A stretch of DNA of 28,870 bases from RGIG426 sp045598065 (GCA_045598065.1 JAZLLJ010000045.1:1-28870), one strand, 5' to 3'. Positions 1 to 7,230 are shown, numbered from the stretch's first letter. The notes: generated by a model not told the origin, from the sequence alone. Program-made: numbers and translations.

Positions 1-397
1 CGAAGGCCACCGTGACGCCATCGTCACCCGCGCCGAAGGTGAAAAGCACGCTGCGGTTCTCGCCGCCGAAGGTGAGCGCGATGCGCGCATCGCCCGCGCC
101 GAAGGTGAAGCGAAAGCCATTTTGCTGCAAAAGCAAGCCGAGGCAGCCGGTATCCGCGCCTTGATGGAAGCCAACCCCAACGCAGCCGTGCTGGAGCTCA
201 AACGCTATGAAGCGCTGATTAAAGCGGCGGACGGTCAGGCATCCAAAATCATCATCCCGACCGACGTTGCCGCCGGCGTGGCGAAAAACGTCGTGTGGAA
301 CGAGACCACCGGTATCGGCAACACCACCGCGCCCGCACCCAAAGCGCCGCCGGCGCCGGAAACGGATCCCTGCTGTAACCGTTTCAACAACCAATAA
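1..397 (+). CDS. Slipin/SPFH (Band 7) family protein, C-terminal part (5' end outside window)
   Basis: The reading frame is open from base 2 and ends at TAA 395-397, so this is the last 131 residues of a longer gene. It begins inside an Ala/Glu/Arg-rich coiled coil with repeated RAEGE and AEGER units, continues with a conserved segment (LEANPNAAVLELKRYEAL-like) and ends in an Ala/Pro-rich tail closing with DPCCNRFNNQ. By eye it differs from the matching part of the complete slipin on the other strand (455-1420) at 11 substitutions and one indel, about 91% identity. Slipins (stomatin/prohibitin relatives) are membrane-anchored proteins that oligomerise through this coiled coil and organise membrane domains. 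The N-terminal anchor and SPFH domain are not visible here. A terminator follows at 411-440. Family assignment is firm through the paralogue; function is inferred from family only. Confidence 0.9.
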   Translation, partial: EGHRDAIVTRAEGEKHAAVLAAEGERDARIARAEGEAKAILLQKQAEAAGIRALMEANPNAAVLELKRYEALIKAADGQASKIIIPTDVAAGVAKNVVWNETTGIGNTTAPAPKAPPAPETDPCCNRFNNQ

Positions 398-410
398 ATT
401 GTTGCAAAAC

Positions 411-440
411 AAAATCACCTCTCTACGGAGAGGGGATTTT
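411..440. terminator. Bidirectional intrinsic terminator between the convergent slipin genes
   Basis: A 13-position stem (411-423 with 428-440) with one A/G mismatch at 417/434 closes on a TACG loop, which is a UNCG-type tetraloop in RNA. The outer part of the stem is A-rich on the left and T-rich on the right, so it reads as a terminator on both strands. It lies 13 bases after the plus-strand stop and 14 bases beyond the minus-strand stop. Confidence 0.85.
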
Positions 441-454
441 TATTTTGTAAAGAT

Positions 455-1420
455 TTATTGCGGATTGTTGAAGCGGTCGCAGCAGGGATCCACTTCCGGC
501 TTCGGCGGCGCTTTGGGTGCAGGCGCGGTGGTGCTGCCGATGCCGGTGGTTTCGTTCCACACCACGTTTTTGGCAACGCCGGCGGCCACGTCGGTCGGGA
601 TGATGATTTTGGACGCTTGACCGTCCGCCACCTTGGTCAGTGCTTCATAGCGTTTGAGTTCCAGCACGGCAGCGTTGGGGTTGGCTTCCATCAGCGCGCG
701 GATACCGGCGGCCTCGGCTTGTTTTTGCAACAAAATGGCTTTGGCTTCGCCTTCCGCACGGGCGACACGCGCATCGCGCTCGCCTTCGGCTTCCAGAATA
801 GCGGCCTGTTTTTCACCTTCCGCACGGGTAACGATGGCGGCGCGGTGGCCTTCCGCTTGGAGCAACGTTTCGCGGCGCTCGCGCTCCGCTTTCATCTGTT
901 TCTCCATGGCGTTTTGAATTTCTTTCGGCGGAATAATGTTTTTGAGTTCCACACGAGTCACGCGGATGCCCCACTCGTCGGTGGCTTTGTCGATAATCTC
1001 AGTCATCTTGACGTTGATGACGTCGCGCGAAGTCAGTGTACCGTCCAAATCCAACTCGCCGACGATGTTACGCAGCGTGGTGGAGGTGAGGTTTTCGAGC
1101 GCTTTGATGGGATTGACCGCGCCGTAGGCATACAGTTTCGCATCGAAAATGCGGAAATATACCACCGAGTCAATCTGCATCGTAACGTTATCTTTGGTGA
1201 TAACCGGTTGAGGCGGCGCATCCAGCAACTGCTCCATCAAAGTGATGCGTTTGGCCACTTTCTCAAAAAACGGGATGAGGAAATGGATGCCTGCATTCCA
1301 AGTGCGACGGTATTTGCCGAGAAACTCAATGACGTACTCGTGGGCTTGAGGTACCACGCGTATCGACAGTGCAAGAAAGATAACGACGATAATTGCGATA
1401 ACAATAAGAGGTCCGCTCAT
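455..1420 (-). CDS. Slipin/SPFH (Band 7) membrane protein
   Basis: This 321-residue protein starts with one hydrophobic segment (about residues 4-20), which would anchor it in the cytoplasmic membrane. The SPFH/Band 7 domain follows (about 22-180: RVVPQAHEYVIEFLGKYRR, then PPQPVITKDNVTMQIDSVVY and a TLRNIVGELDLDGTLTSRD block typical of stomatin-like proteins). Next come a charged coiled coil (about 180-235) and an Ala/Pro-rich tail ending in DPCCDRFNNPQ. The order is that of paraslipin/QmcA-type proteins, thought to oligomerise and organise membrane microdomains. No NfeD-type partner lies next to it. The start is supported by AAGGAGA upstream of the ATG. It sits 24 bases after glyA with no terminator between, so it is probably the last gene of pduL-glyA-slipin. 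The vicinal Cys pair near the end is shared with the paralogue and is unusual. Confidence 0.93.
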   Translation of the reverse strand: MSGPLIVIAIIVVIFLALSIRVVPQAHEYVIEFLGKYRRTWNAGIHFLIPFFEKVAKRITLMEQLLDAPPQPVITKDNVTMQIDSVVYFRIFDAKLYAYGAVNPIKALENLTSTTLRNIVGELDLDGTLTSRDVINVKMTEIIDKATDEWGIRVTRVELKNIIPPKEIQNAMEKQMKAERERRETLLQAEGHRAAIVTRAEGEKQAAILEAEGERDARVARAEGEAKAILLQKQAEAAGIRALMEANPNAAVLELKRYEALTKVADGQASKIIIPTDVAAGVAKNVVWNETTGIGSTTAPAPKAPPKPEVDPCCDRFNNPQ

Positions 1421-1444
1421 AGGTCATTCTCCTTTTTGATTTGA

Positions 1445-2686
1445 TTATTTCGAATAAATCGGGAAGCGTTCGCAAAGCGCGATGACTTCTTCGGTGATGC
1501 GGTCTTTGGAAGCATCGAAATCGAAGGTCGCTTCTTTGATGAAGCGAGCAATGTCTTTCATCTCGGCCTCTTTGAAACCGCGAGAAGTGACGGCCGGCGT
1601 GCCGAGGCGCATGCCGCTCGTGATCGAGGACGGCTGCGGATCGTTGAGGATGGCGTTTTTGTTGGCGGTGATGTGCACTTCGTCCAACCGGGCTTCCAGT
1701 TCCGCGCCGGTGATACCCACCGAGCGCAGGTCGAGGAGCATCAGGTGGTTATCCGTGCCGCCCGACACGAGGTCAAAACCGGCGGACATCAGTTCGTCCG
1801 CGAGCACGGCGGCATTTTTAACGATTTGTTCTTGATAGGCTTTGAATTCCGGTTTCAGCGCTTCGCCGAGCATCACCGCTTTGGCGGCGATGATGTGCAT
1901 AAGCGGTCCACCCTGCGTTCCCGGGAACACGGCTTTGTCCACTTGTTTCGCGTACTCCGCTTTGCAGAGGATCAAACCGCCGCGCGGACCGCGCATGGTT
2001 TTATGGGTGGTGGTGGTCACAACGTCGGCATACGGCACGGGGGACGGATGGACTCCTGCGGCAACAAGGCCGGCGATGTGCGCCATATCCACCATCAGAT
2101 ACGCGCCGACTTCGTCCGCAATCTCACGGCAGCGTTTGAAGTCGATGATACGCGGATAGGCAGAAGCACCCACCACAATCATTTTCGGATGATGCTCTTT
2201 GGCGAGGCGAAGCAATTCGTCGTAGTCGATGAGCTGGGTATCTTCGTTTAAGCCGTAGGCGACGGAATTGAAGTGCTTGCCGGAAATGTTGAATTTCGTG
2301 CCGTGGGAGAGGTGGCCGCCGCTCGGCAATCCCATACCGAGCACGGTGTCACCCGGTTTCATAAAGGCGCAGAACGCGGCGAGGTTCGCCGAAGCGCCGG
2401 AGTGGGGCTGGACGTTGGCGTGCTCCGCGCCGAACAGTTTTTTGGCGCGCTCACGGGCGAGGTCTTCCACAATATCCACGTATTGGCAACCGCCGTAGTA
2501 GCGGTGGCCCGGATAGCCCTCGGCGTATTTGTTGGTCAGCACCGAGCCGGCGGCATACAGCACGCCTTCGGACACGATGTTTTCCGAAGCGATGAGTTCG
2601 ATGTTGTGTTGCTGGCGAGCGAGTTCCAACGCGCAAGCATCGTAGACTTCTTTGTCCAGCGGGGCAAGTTTGTCAAGAAATTCCAT
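1445..2686 (-). CDS. glyA: Serine hydroxymethyltransferase
   Basis: This PLP enzyme interconverts serine plus tetrahydrofolate with glycine plus 5,10-methylene-tetrahydrofolate, the main source of one-carbon units in the cytosol. The protein has 413 residues, the usual bacterial length. Visible marks are the N-terminal IASENIVS segment (about 32-39), the EGYPGHRYYGG substrate loop (56-66), SGASAN (96-101) and the cofactor-lysine signature TTTTHKTMRGPRGG with Lys229 as the Schiff-base residue. The ATG at 2686-2684 has an AGGAGG site 8 bases upstream. It follows pduL by 39 bases and precedes the slipin by 24, both without a terminator, so the three are probably co-transcribed. Nothing in the sequence looks abnormal. 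Confidence 0.98.
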   Translation of the reverse strand: MEFLDKLAPLDKEVYDACALELARQQHNIELIASENIVSEGVLYAAGSVLTNKYAEGYPGHRYYGGCQYVDIVEDLARERAKKLFGAEHANVQPHSGASANLAAFCAFMKPGDTVLGMGLPSGGHLSHGTKFNISGKHFNSVAYGLNEDTQLIDYDELLRLAKEHHPKMIVVGASAYPRIIDFKRCREIADEVGAYLMVDMAHIAGLVAAGVHPSPVPYADVVTTTTHKTMRGPRGGLILCKAEYAKQVDKAVFPGTQGGPLMHIIAAKAVMLGEALKPEFKAYQEQIVKNAAVLADELMSAGFDLVSGGTDNHLMLLDLRSVGITGAELEARLDEVHITANKNAILNDPQPSSITSGMRLGTPAVTSRGFKEAEMKDIARFIKEATFDFDASKDRITEEVIALCERFPIYSK

Positions 2687-2725
2687 GGGACTGTCCTCCT
2701 AATTAAACATCTATTTTTGGGGGGA

Positions 2726-3304
2726 TTATTTTTTGATGATAATGCCTTTGGTCGCCGGGGTAAAGCCGGCGGCGTTAGATTCGTCGGTGTCGATGTGCAT
2801 CGCGAGGAAGAAGTTGTCGGACACACGCACCACCACGTCGTCAAACGTGAGCGCGCGGCCGTCGGTATCCAAACGGACGGAGACGATCTCTTTGTCTTCC
2901 ACGTTGTAGGCTTTCGCATCGGCAGGAGTCATATGGATGTGGCGTTTCGCGGCGATGACGCCTTCGGAAATTTCCACTTCGCCTTTCGGGCCGACAATTT
3001 TGCAGGCGCCGGAACCGGCGATGTCACCGGACTCGCGCACCGGCGCATTCACGCCGATGGAACGGGCGTCGGTCAGTGACAGTTCGACTTGGGTGGCTTT
3101 GCGAATCGGGCCGAGAATGGACACACCGGAAAGGGTGCGTTTCGGGCCGACGATGTCCACACGCTCTTCGCAGGCGAACTGACCGGGCTGAGACAGGTCT
3201 TTTTTGGAGGTGAGTTCATAGCCCTCACCGAACAGGATATCCAAATGCTCCCGCGTAACGTGCAGGTGACGTGCCGAAGTTTCGACCAAGATACCGTTTT
3301 CCAT
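2726..3304 (-). CDS. pduL: PduL-type phosphate acyltransferase (phosphotransacetylase)
   Basis: PduL enzymes transfer an acyl group between CoA and phosphate and can replace Pta in making acetyl phosphate. The 192-residue protein shows the duplicated beta-barrel pattern with both metal-binding histidine motifs, HLHV (His13, His15) and HIHM (His122, His124), plus the RESGDIAGSG segment (90-99). There is no N-terminal extension before the first domain and no other microcompartment genes nearby, so it lacks the usual encapsulation signal. It is therefore likely cytosolic, serving acetate or propionate fermentation. An acetate kinase is not in the window. It is the first gene of the apparent pduL-glyA-slipin operon, and a good sigma-A promoter is seen at 3346-3374. 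Whether acetyl- or propionyl-CoA is preferred cannot be told. Confidence 0.92.
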   Translation of the reverse strand: MENGILVETSARHLHVTREHLDILFGEGYELTSKKDLSQPGQFACEERVDIVGPKRTLSGVSILGPIRKATQVELSLTDARSIGVNAPVRESGDIAGSGACKIVGPKGEVEISEGVIAAKRHIHMTPADAKAYNVEDKEIVSVRLDTDGRALTFDDVVVRVSDNFFLAMHIDTDESNAAGFTPATKGIIIKK

Positions 3305-3345
3305 TAGTATTCTCCATTCTTTTTATTTTTTCGATACTATTCTAA

Positions 3346-3374
3346 ATTGTACCGCAATTTTTCTTTCTTTTCAA
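3346..3374 (-). promoter_or_regulatory. Sigma-A-type promoter of pduL-glyA-slipin
   Basis: On the minus strand TTGAAA (3374-3369) is followed after exactly 17 bases by TACAAT (3351-3346), about 40 bases before the pduL start. Its -35 box shares a base with the -35 region of the divergent promoter for the glycosylase gene. Confidence 0.7.
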
Positions 3375-3392
3375 GAGCAAATGTGCTATAAT
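3364..3392 (+). promoter_or_regulatory. Extended -10 promoter of the uracil-DNA glycosylase gene
   Basis: A perfect TATAAT at 3387-3392 is preceded by TGC, giving an extended -10 (TGnTATAAT). A weak -35 (TTTCTT, 3364-3369) lies 17 bases upstream. Weak -35 boxes are typical where an extended -10 is present. Confidence 0.65.
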
Positions 3393-3433
3393 ATGGAAAA
3401 AGTTAAATTTTTTTTGGAAGAGGACGGATTTGT

Positions 3434-4024
3434 ATGAGCGATATTCGGAAGATTGCCGATTTTGACACGTTGACCGAGCAGTGTTTGGCCTGTGAGCGGT
3501 GCGGTTTGTGTAAAACACGCCACAATGTGGTGGTCGGTGTCGGCAACAAACAAGCGGAAGTGCTGTTTGTGGGCGAGGGGCCCGGCGAAAACGAGGATTT
3601 GCAGGGCGAGCCGTTCGTCGGGCGCGGCGGAAAACTGCTGGATCTGGCACTCGAAGCGGTGGGGCTTTCGCGCGAAAAAAACATCTATATCGCGAATATC
3701 GTGAAATGCCGTCCGCCGCAAAACCGCGATCCGTTGCCGGAAGAGCAGGAAGCGTGTATCGAATGGTTGCGCGCGCAGGTGGCGCTCATCCGCCCGAAAA
3801 TCATTGTTTGCCTCGGCCGCGTTGCCGCGTGCCAGATTATCAACAAAGATTTCAAAGTGACGAAAGAACACGGTCAGTTTTTCGAGCGAAACGGTGTACT
3901 GCTGATGGGAACGCTTCACCCCGCCGCCGTTTTGCGCGATCCGCGCAAAAAAGGCGAGTGGTTCGCGGATTTTGTGACCTTGCGCGACAAAATCCGCGAG
4001 GTTTGCGACCACACGGAGTTGTGA
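3434..4024 (+). CDS. Family 4 uracil-DNA glycosylase (iron-sulfur type)
   Basis: The enzyme removes uracil from DNA and starts base excision repair. The 196-residue protein carries the family 4 signature: an N-terminal ACERCGLC cysteine group, motif A GEGPGENEDLQGEPFVGRGG (47-66), the KCRPPQNRDP segment (91-100) and motif B LHPAAVLR (161-168) with His162. Cys20, Cys23, Cys92 and Cys108 fit the four [4Fe-4S] ligands of this family. Two further cysteines (17, 26) lie in the same N-terminal cluster. The start at 3434 has an AGAGGA site upstream. It is transcribed alone from its own promoter and ends at a terminator shared with the convergent gene at 4096-4761. Family 4 enzymes are often annotated as phage SPO1 DNA polymerase-related proteins. 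Confidence 0.93.
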   Translation: MSDIRKIADFDTLTEQCLACERCGLCKTRHNVVVGVGNKQAEVLFVGEGPGENEDLQGEPFVGRGGKLLDLALEAVGLSREKNIYIANIVKCRPPQNRDPLPEEQEACIEWLRAQVALIRPKIIVCLGRVAACQIINKDFKVTKEHGQFFERNGVLLMGTLHPAAVLRDPRKKGEWFADFVTLRDKIREVCDHTEL

Positions 4025-4029
4025 AAAAA

Positions 4030-4052
4030 TTAAGAATTGGGAATTAAGAATT
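4030..4052 (+). repeat. Short AT-rich GAATT repeat directly after a stop codon
   Basis: Units of TTAAGAATT/GGGAATTAAGAATTA follow the glycosylase stop and run into the terminator stem. Closely similar strings occur at 20466-20490 after spoIIP and, more diverged, at 18014-18040 upstream of holB. Confidence 0.6.
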
Positions 4053-4086
4053 AAAAACAGCGCATCCGAAGGGATGCGCTGTTTTT
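4053..4086. terminator. Bidirectional terminator between the glycosylase and phosphoesterase genes
   Basis: A perfect 15-bp stem (4053-4067 with 4072-4086) closes on GAAG. A-rich and T-rich ends make it work on both strands, as expected between convergent genes. Confidence 0.9.
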
Positions 4087-4095
4087 GTGTAAAAA

Positions 4096-4761
4096 TCATT
4101 CCACTTTAAGAATCTCCTCAAATACGGCGGTGTGGCGGGAGCCGCAAGGGCGGTCGGCGTGGAGAGAGCCGAAATACCAATGGTCGAAGGTGACAATGTC
4201 TTCGAGCCGATTTAAGTAGACGTGCACGCCGCGCAGTCGGGCGTTTTCGCCGTGGCGAGCGGCAAAATAGCCGTTGGCTTTGCCGGAAGGAGAATGGGTG
4301 GCCATAATATCCACTTTGTTGCCGAGCGCCGCCAAGTTTTCATAGCCGCGAGACATATCGTCACCGGAGGGCATTTCGCGCTCGGAGTGGGTGTCGGTAC
4401 GGAATTCCCATTCGTTTTCCGCGTCGCCGCCGCCGAACGCAAACACGGTTTTGCCCTCAATCTTATAAATTTCACCGCGGAGTAGGTGAAAAATGTTGTC
4501 CGCCAATTTTCCGGCGGGCGCGCCGCCGTATTCCGTTTCCTCGACCGCGTCGAGCAGGTTGTAGTTTTCGTGGACACCGTCCAAGAAAAGAATGGTATAT
4601 TTGCGGCGTTTGAGCCATTTGAGTGTGCGTTCATCGCGTTTGTCGCCGTACCACAGCACCCCGAAATCACCGAGCACCAGCAGCGTATCGCCTTTTTTTA
4701 GTTTTCGGGTGTGAGCAAGACGGGAAACGTCGCCGTGTAAATCACCGGTGATATACAGCAT
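4096..4761 (-). CDS. Metallophosphoesterase-like protein with altered metal-binding motifs
   Basis: The start is set at ATG 4761-4759 because AGGAGGG lies just upstream on the minus strand; an upstream extension would swallow that site. The 221-residue protein has the calcineurin-like phosphoesterase layout: GDLHGD (Asp7, His9), LGDFGVLW (Asp32), DGVHEN (61-66), ATHSP (His156) and WYFGSLHAD (196-203). In active members the third motif is GNH(E/D) and the last is GHxH. Here the Asn is Val63 and the first His of GHxH is Ser199, so two expected metal ligands are missing. It may be inactive, bind metal differently, or have another role. No signal peptide or membrane segment is seen, so it is cytosolic. 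It is transcribed away from the carboxypeptidase-like gene. Substrate unknown. Confidence 0.85.
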   Translation of the reverse strand: MLYITGDLHGDVSRLAHTRKLKKGDTLLVLGDFGVLWYGDKRDERTLKWLKRRKYTILFLDGVHENYNLLDAVEETEYGGAPAGKLADNIFHLLRGEIYKIEGKTVFAFGGGDAENEWEFRTDTHSEREMPSGDDMSRGYENLAALGNKVDIMATHSPSGKANGYFAARHGENARLRGVHVYLNRLEDIVTFDHWYFGSLHADRPCGSRHTAVFEEILKVE

Positions 4762-4782
4762 AAAATCCCTCCTAAAAAAGGA

Positions 4783-4811
4783 TTGCAATTTGACAAAGGG
4801 TTTGGTATACT
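4783..4811 (+). promoter_or_regulatory. Probable sigma-A promoter of the carboxypeptidase-like gene
   Basis: TTGCAA (4783-4788), 17 bases, TATACT (4806-4811). An internal TTGACA at 4790 is too close to any good -10 to be preferred. The start codon is about 65 bases downstream. Confidence 0.6.
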
Positions 4812-4876
4812 ATATCTGTGTATGTATGTATTTTAATTGACTGCTTCTATTATAGACGAAAAAGGGTGATTTGTCT

Positions 4877-6325
4877 ATGCGAAAATGGAAAAAAATTGTC
4901 GCTTCGGCGTGCATAGCGGCACTCTGCCTTTGTTTAGCTCCTCTTTCGGTGTTGGCGGAAGGATATCCGTTGCCGAATGACGTGGCCGCCGACGTAAAAG
5001 CCAAAGCGGCAATTTGTGTGTATACGGATTTATCGGTGAGTGCCGCGGACGGTGTTGCCGGAAGAGATACCATTTTGTATGAAAAAGAGCCGGATACGCC
5101 GGTTTCTCCTGCATCGTCATTGCGTGTGATGATGGGCTTGTATGCCAAAAAACTGATTACCGACAAAAAGCTGAATCTCGACACCGCGACCGGTGTGTAT
5201 ACGGAATATTTGGATATAGAATACGTTTCGGGAACGGGATTGATTACGGCCAACATGGTCGTGGGGGAAACGTGGACGTTGCGTGACCTTTTGACTCTTT
5301 CGATGATTCAAACAGCCGCGGACTCGGCGGCAACGCTCGCGGCTACTACAGCCGGCAGTGTGGAAGCCTTTGTTTCCGGAATGAATGAATATCTCCGGTC
5401 TATCGGATGTACGAATTCCAATTTCAAAAACATTACGGGCGAGGACGATAAGGATCAATACACCACGGCGCACGACCTTTACGTGGCGATGCGGTATGCG
5501 ATGGAAGATCCGGATTTGTCCGAAGCGATGTCGCTGACGGAATACACGGTGACTCCGGTGAAAAACGGAGAAACCCGTTCTTGGGAAAACAGCAACTCGA
5601 TGCTTCGCTCCTCGGAACCGCACTATTATGAACCGATGATCGCAGGTAAGGGCGGTAACAGCGAGAAAGACGGAAAAGCGCTGGCATCTCTGTCGGTTGT
5701 GGAAAATCGCCGGTATTTGACGGTCGTTCTCGGTTGCAAGGATGAAACGGGCGATGCGGTCGACAATGAGGATGGCGATGAGGAGGAAGAGGATATCGAC
5801 GAAGATCCACAGTATACAGCGACGGAAAGTTTGGTGGATTGGGCAAAAAACAATTTCTCGTTCCAAACGTTGCTCAAAAAAAATCAGCCGATGACGCGCG
5901 TAGACGTGGATTTGTCTTGGTCGGTGGATTCGCTGACGTTGCTCTCGAAAGATGCGATTAACGCGGTGGTGCCGGAAGGGTTGGATTTGAACACGGTACG
6001 GACCGAAATCAAACTGAACCAAGAGGGCGCGATTGAGGCGCCGATTGAAAAAGGCCAAGTGCTCGGACATGCCACACTGTATATTCGCGAAAACCAGGTG
6101 GTAGGTGAAGTGGATTTGGTGGCCGGCGAATCGGTTAAACGTAGCACGGTGTTGTTTTTGTGGAGCCGTGTTTGTGCCGTTCTTTCCTCGCCGTGGCTGT
6201 GGGCGCTGGTGATTTTGCTTGTGGTGCTGTTGGTTGCCTACGTGATACTGGCGATTGCACACAACCGTGAGAAAAAGCGTTCTGCCCGTAACCGTGGAAA
6301 ACGGCGATACAAACCGATGAAATAA
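4877..6325 (+). CDS. D-alanyl-D-alanine carboxypeptidase (PBP5/DacF family) homologue with degenerate catalytic motifs
   Basis: The ATG at 4877 is preferred over TTG at 4871 for its spacing from AGGGTG. The 482-residue product has a signal peptide (MRKWKK, hydrophobic core, LSVLA), an S11 peptidase/penicillin-binding domain (about 35-300), an acidic insert (about 295-312), a C-terminal domain like that of PBP5, a membrane segment (about 438-463) and a very basic tail. In active enzymes the motifs are SxxK, SxN and KTG. Here the aligned positions read S80-S-L-R83, T146-A-A148 and K258-G-G260, so the general-base Lys, the SxN Ser/Asn and the Thr of KTG are all changed; only the nucleophile Ser80 is kept. 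It is probably catalytically impaired, perhaps a cell-wall binding or regulatory protein. Sortase B follows 32 bases later, likely in the same operon. Confidence 0.9.
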   Translation: MRKWKKIVASACIAALCLCLAPLSVLAEGYPLPNDVAADVKAKAAICVYTDLSVSAADGVAGRDTILYEKEPDTPVSPASSLRVMMGLYAKKLITDKKLNLDTATGVYTEYLDIEYVSGTGLITANMVVGETWTLRDLLTLSMIQTAADSAATLAATTAGSVEAFVSGMNEYLRSIGCTNSNFKNITGEDDKDQYTTAHDLYVAMRYAMEDPDLSEAMSLTEYTVTPVKNGETRSWENSNSMLRSSEPHYYEPMIAGKGGNSEKDGKALASLSVVENRRYLTVVLGCKDETGDAVDNEDGDEEEEDIDEDPQYTATESLVDWAKNNFSFQTLLKKNQPMTRVDVDLSWSVDSLTLLSKDAINAVVPEGLDLNTVRTEIKLNQEGAIEAPIEKGQVLGHATLYIRENQVVGEVDLVAGESVKRSTVLFLWSRVCAVLSSPWLWALVILLVVLLVAYVILAIAHNREKKRSARNRGKRRYKPMK

Positions 6326-6357
6326 ACTGCTCTTGAAAAGAAAGGTCGTGACCGACG

Positions 6358-7230
6358 ATGAATGAACCGTTTAATTATTCTGACTATTCTGTCCGCGGCG
6401 GCGCTCATACCGCGCAAAAAAAGCGGCCGTGGTGGATTCTTATCGTTGCGGCGGTGCTGATTGTGGCTATCGTGGTGATTGTGTTGATTTTTGCTTTACC
6501 GCGCGCCGAGGAAGAGACCGAATCCCGCGGCAAAAACAAAAAAGCCGAACCGCAAAAGGAAACTACGCCGACGGCCATGACGGTGCAAGACGTGACGCCG
6601 GAAGTGCAAAAAGTCCCGTGTCCGGTGGATTTTAAGGCGTTGCAAGACCAAAACGCCGATATTTATGCGTGGATTCAGATTCCGGATGAGTTGTATTCGG
6701 GCACCATCGATTATCCGATTGCCCAAAGTTCCCCCGACGAGGAGGAAGATTTTTATCTCCATCGCGGCGTGGACAAGGAATACTTGTTTGAAGGCACGAT
6801 TTATACGCAAAAATACAACACGAAGTCGTTCAACGATCCCAACACCATCATTTACGGGCACTGCATGAAAGACGGCTCGATGTTCCGTGCGCTGCACGAT
6901 TTGAAAAACGAGTCGGTGTGGGAGGCGGTGAAAGAGTTTTATATCTACACCGCCGACGGCCGCAAACTCACCTATGAAATTTTCTCGGCGTATACCCGTG
7001 ATGACCGTCATATTTTGCGAGAGAACAATTATTATCTCACCGAACAGGATATGAAGGATTACATCGAAGAAGTGGAAGGGCAAGCCTATTCTATGAGCCG
7101 CGACTGTAACGTGACTTCTAATGACCGTATCGTTACGTTGGAGACGTGCGTAACGGCAAACGGCAACACGCGGTTTGTGGTTTCGGGCGTTCTGCGGAAG
7201 GTTGAACCGACCTACTATAAAGCAAATTAA
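6358..7230 (+). CDS. Class B sortase
   Basis: Sortases are membrane cysteine transpeptidases that cleave a sorting signal and link surface proteins to the cell wall. This 290-residue protein has a short cytoplasmic N-terminus, one membrane segment (about 24-46), a charged linker, and a sortase B domain. The catalytic set is complete: His168 in YGHCM, Cys264 in TLETC and Arg272 in NTRFVV. The more usual sequence around the histidine is YGHNM, so Cys169 is a local oddity. The start at 6358 has an AAAGG site about 13 bases upstream, which is long spacing. It follows the carboxypeptidase-like gene by 32 bases. I found no protein in the window with a clear class B sorting motif; the giant secreted protein downstream ends in a dockerin instead. 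No terminator is seen before the tRNA promoter. Confidence 0.93.
   Translation: MNEPFNYSDYSVRGGAHTAQKKRPWWILIVAAVLIVAIVVIVLIFALPRAEEETESRGKNKKAEPQKETTPTAMTVQDVTPEVQKVPCPVDFKALQDQNADIYAWIQIPDELYSGTIDYPIAQSSPDEEEDFYLHRGVDKEYLFEGTIYTQKYNTKSFNDPNTIIYGHCMKDGSMFRALHDLKNESVWEAVKEFYIYTADGRKLTYEIFSAYTRDDRHILRENNYYLTEQDMKDYIEEVEGQAYSMSRDCNVTSNDRIVTLETCVTANGNTRFVVSGVLRKVEPTYYKAN

Larger units (their letters stand above)
1..853. repeat. Long imperfect inverted repeat made by two tail-to-tail slipin genes
   Basis: Bases 1-397 on the plus strand and 853-455 on the minus strand encode almost the same 131-132 residues and are similar at DNA level, with many third-position differences. The arms flank a 57-base spacer that carries a symmetrical terminator. 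The left arm runs off the window, so the true repeat length is unknown. Confidence 0.88.

Noticed and set aside
4877..6325. Carboxypeptidase-like protein as sortase B substrate
   Set aside because: It ends in a membrane segment and basic tail but lacks any NPxTN- or LPxTG-like motif before the segment, and the tail is longer than usual for a sorting signal.
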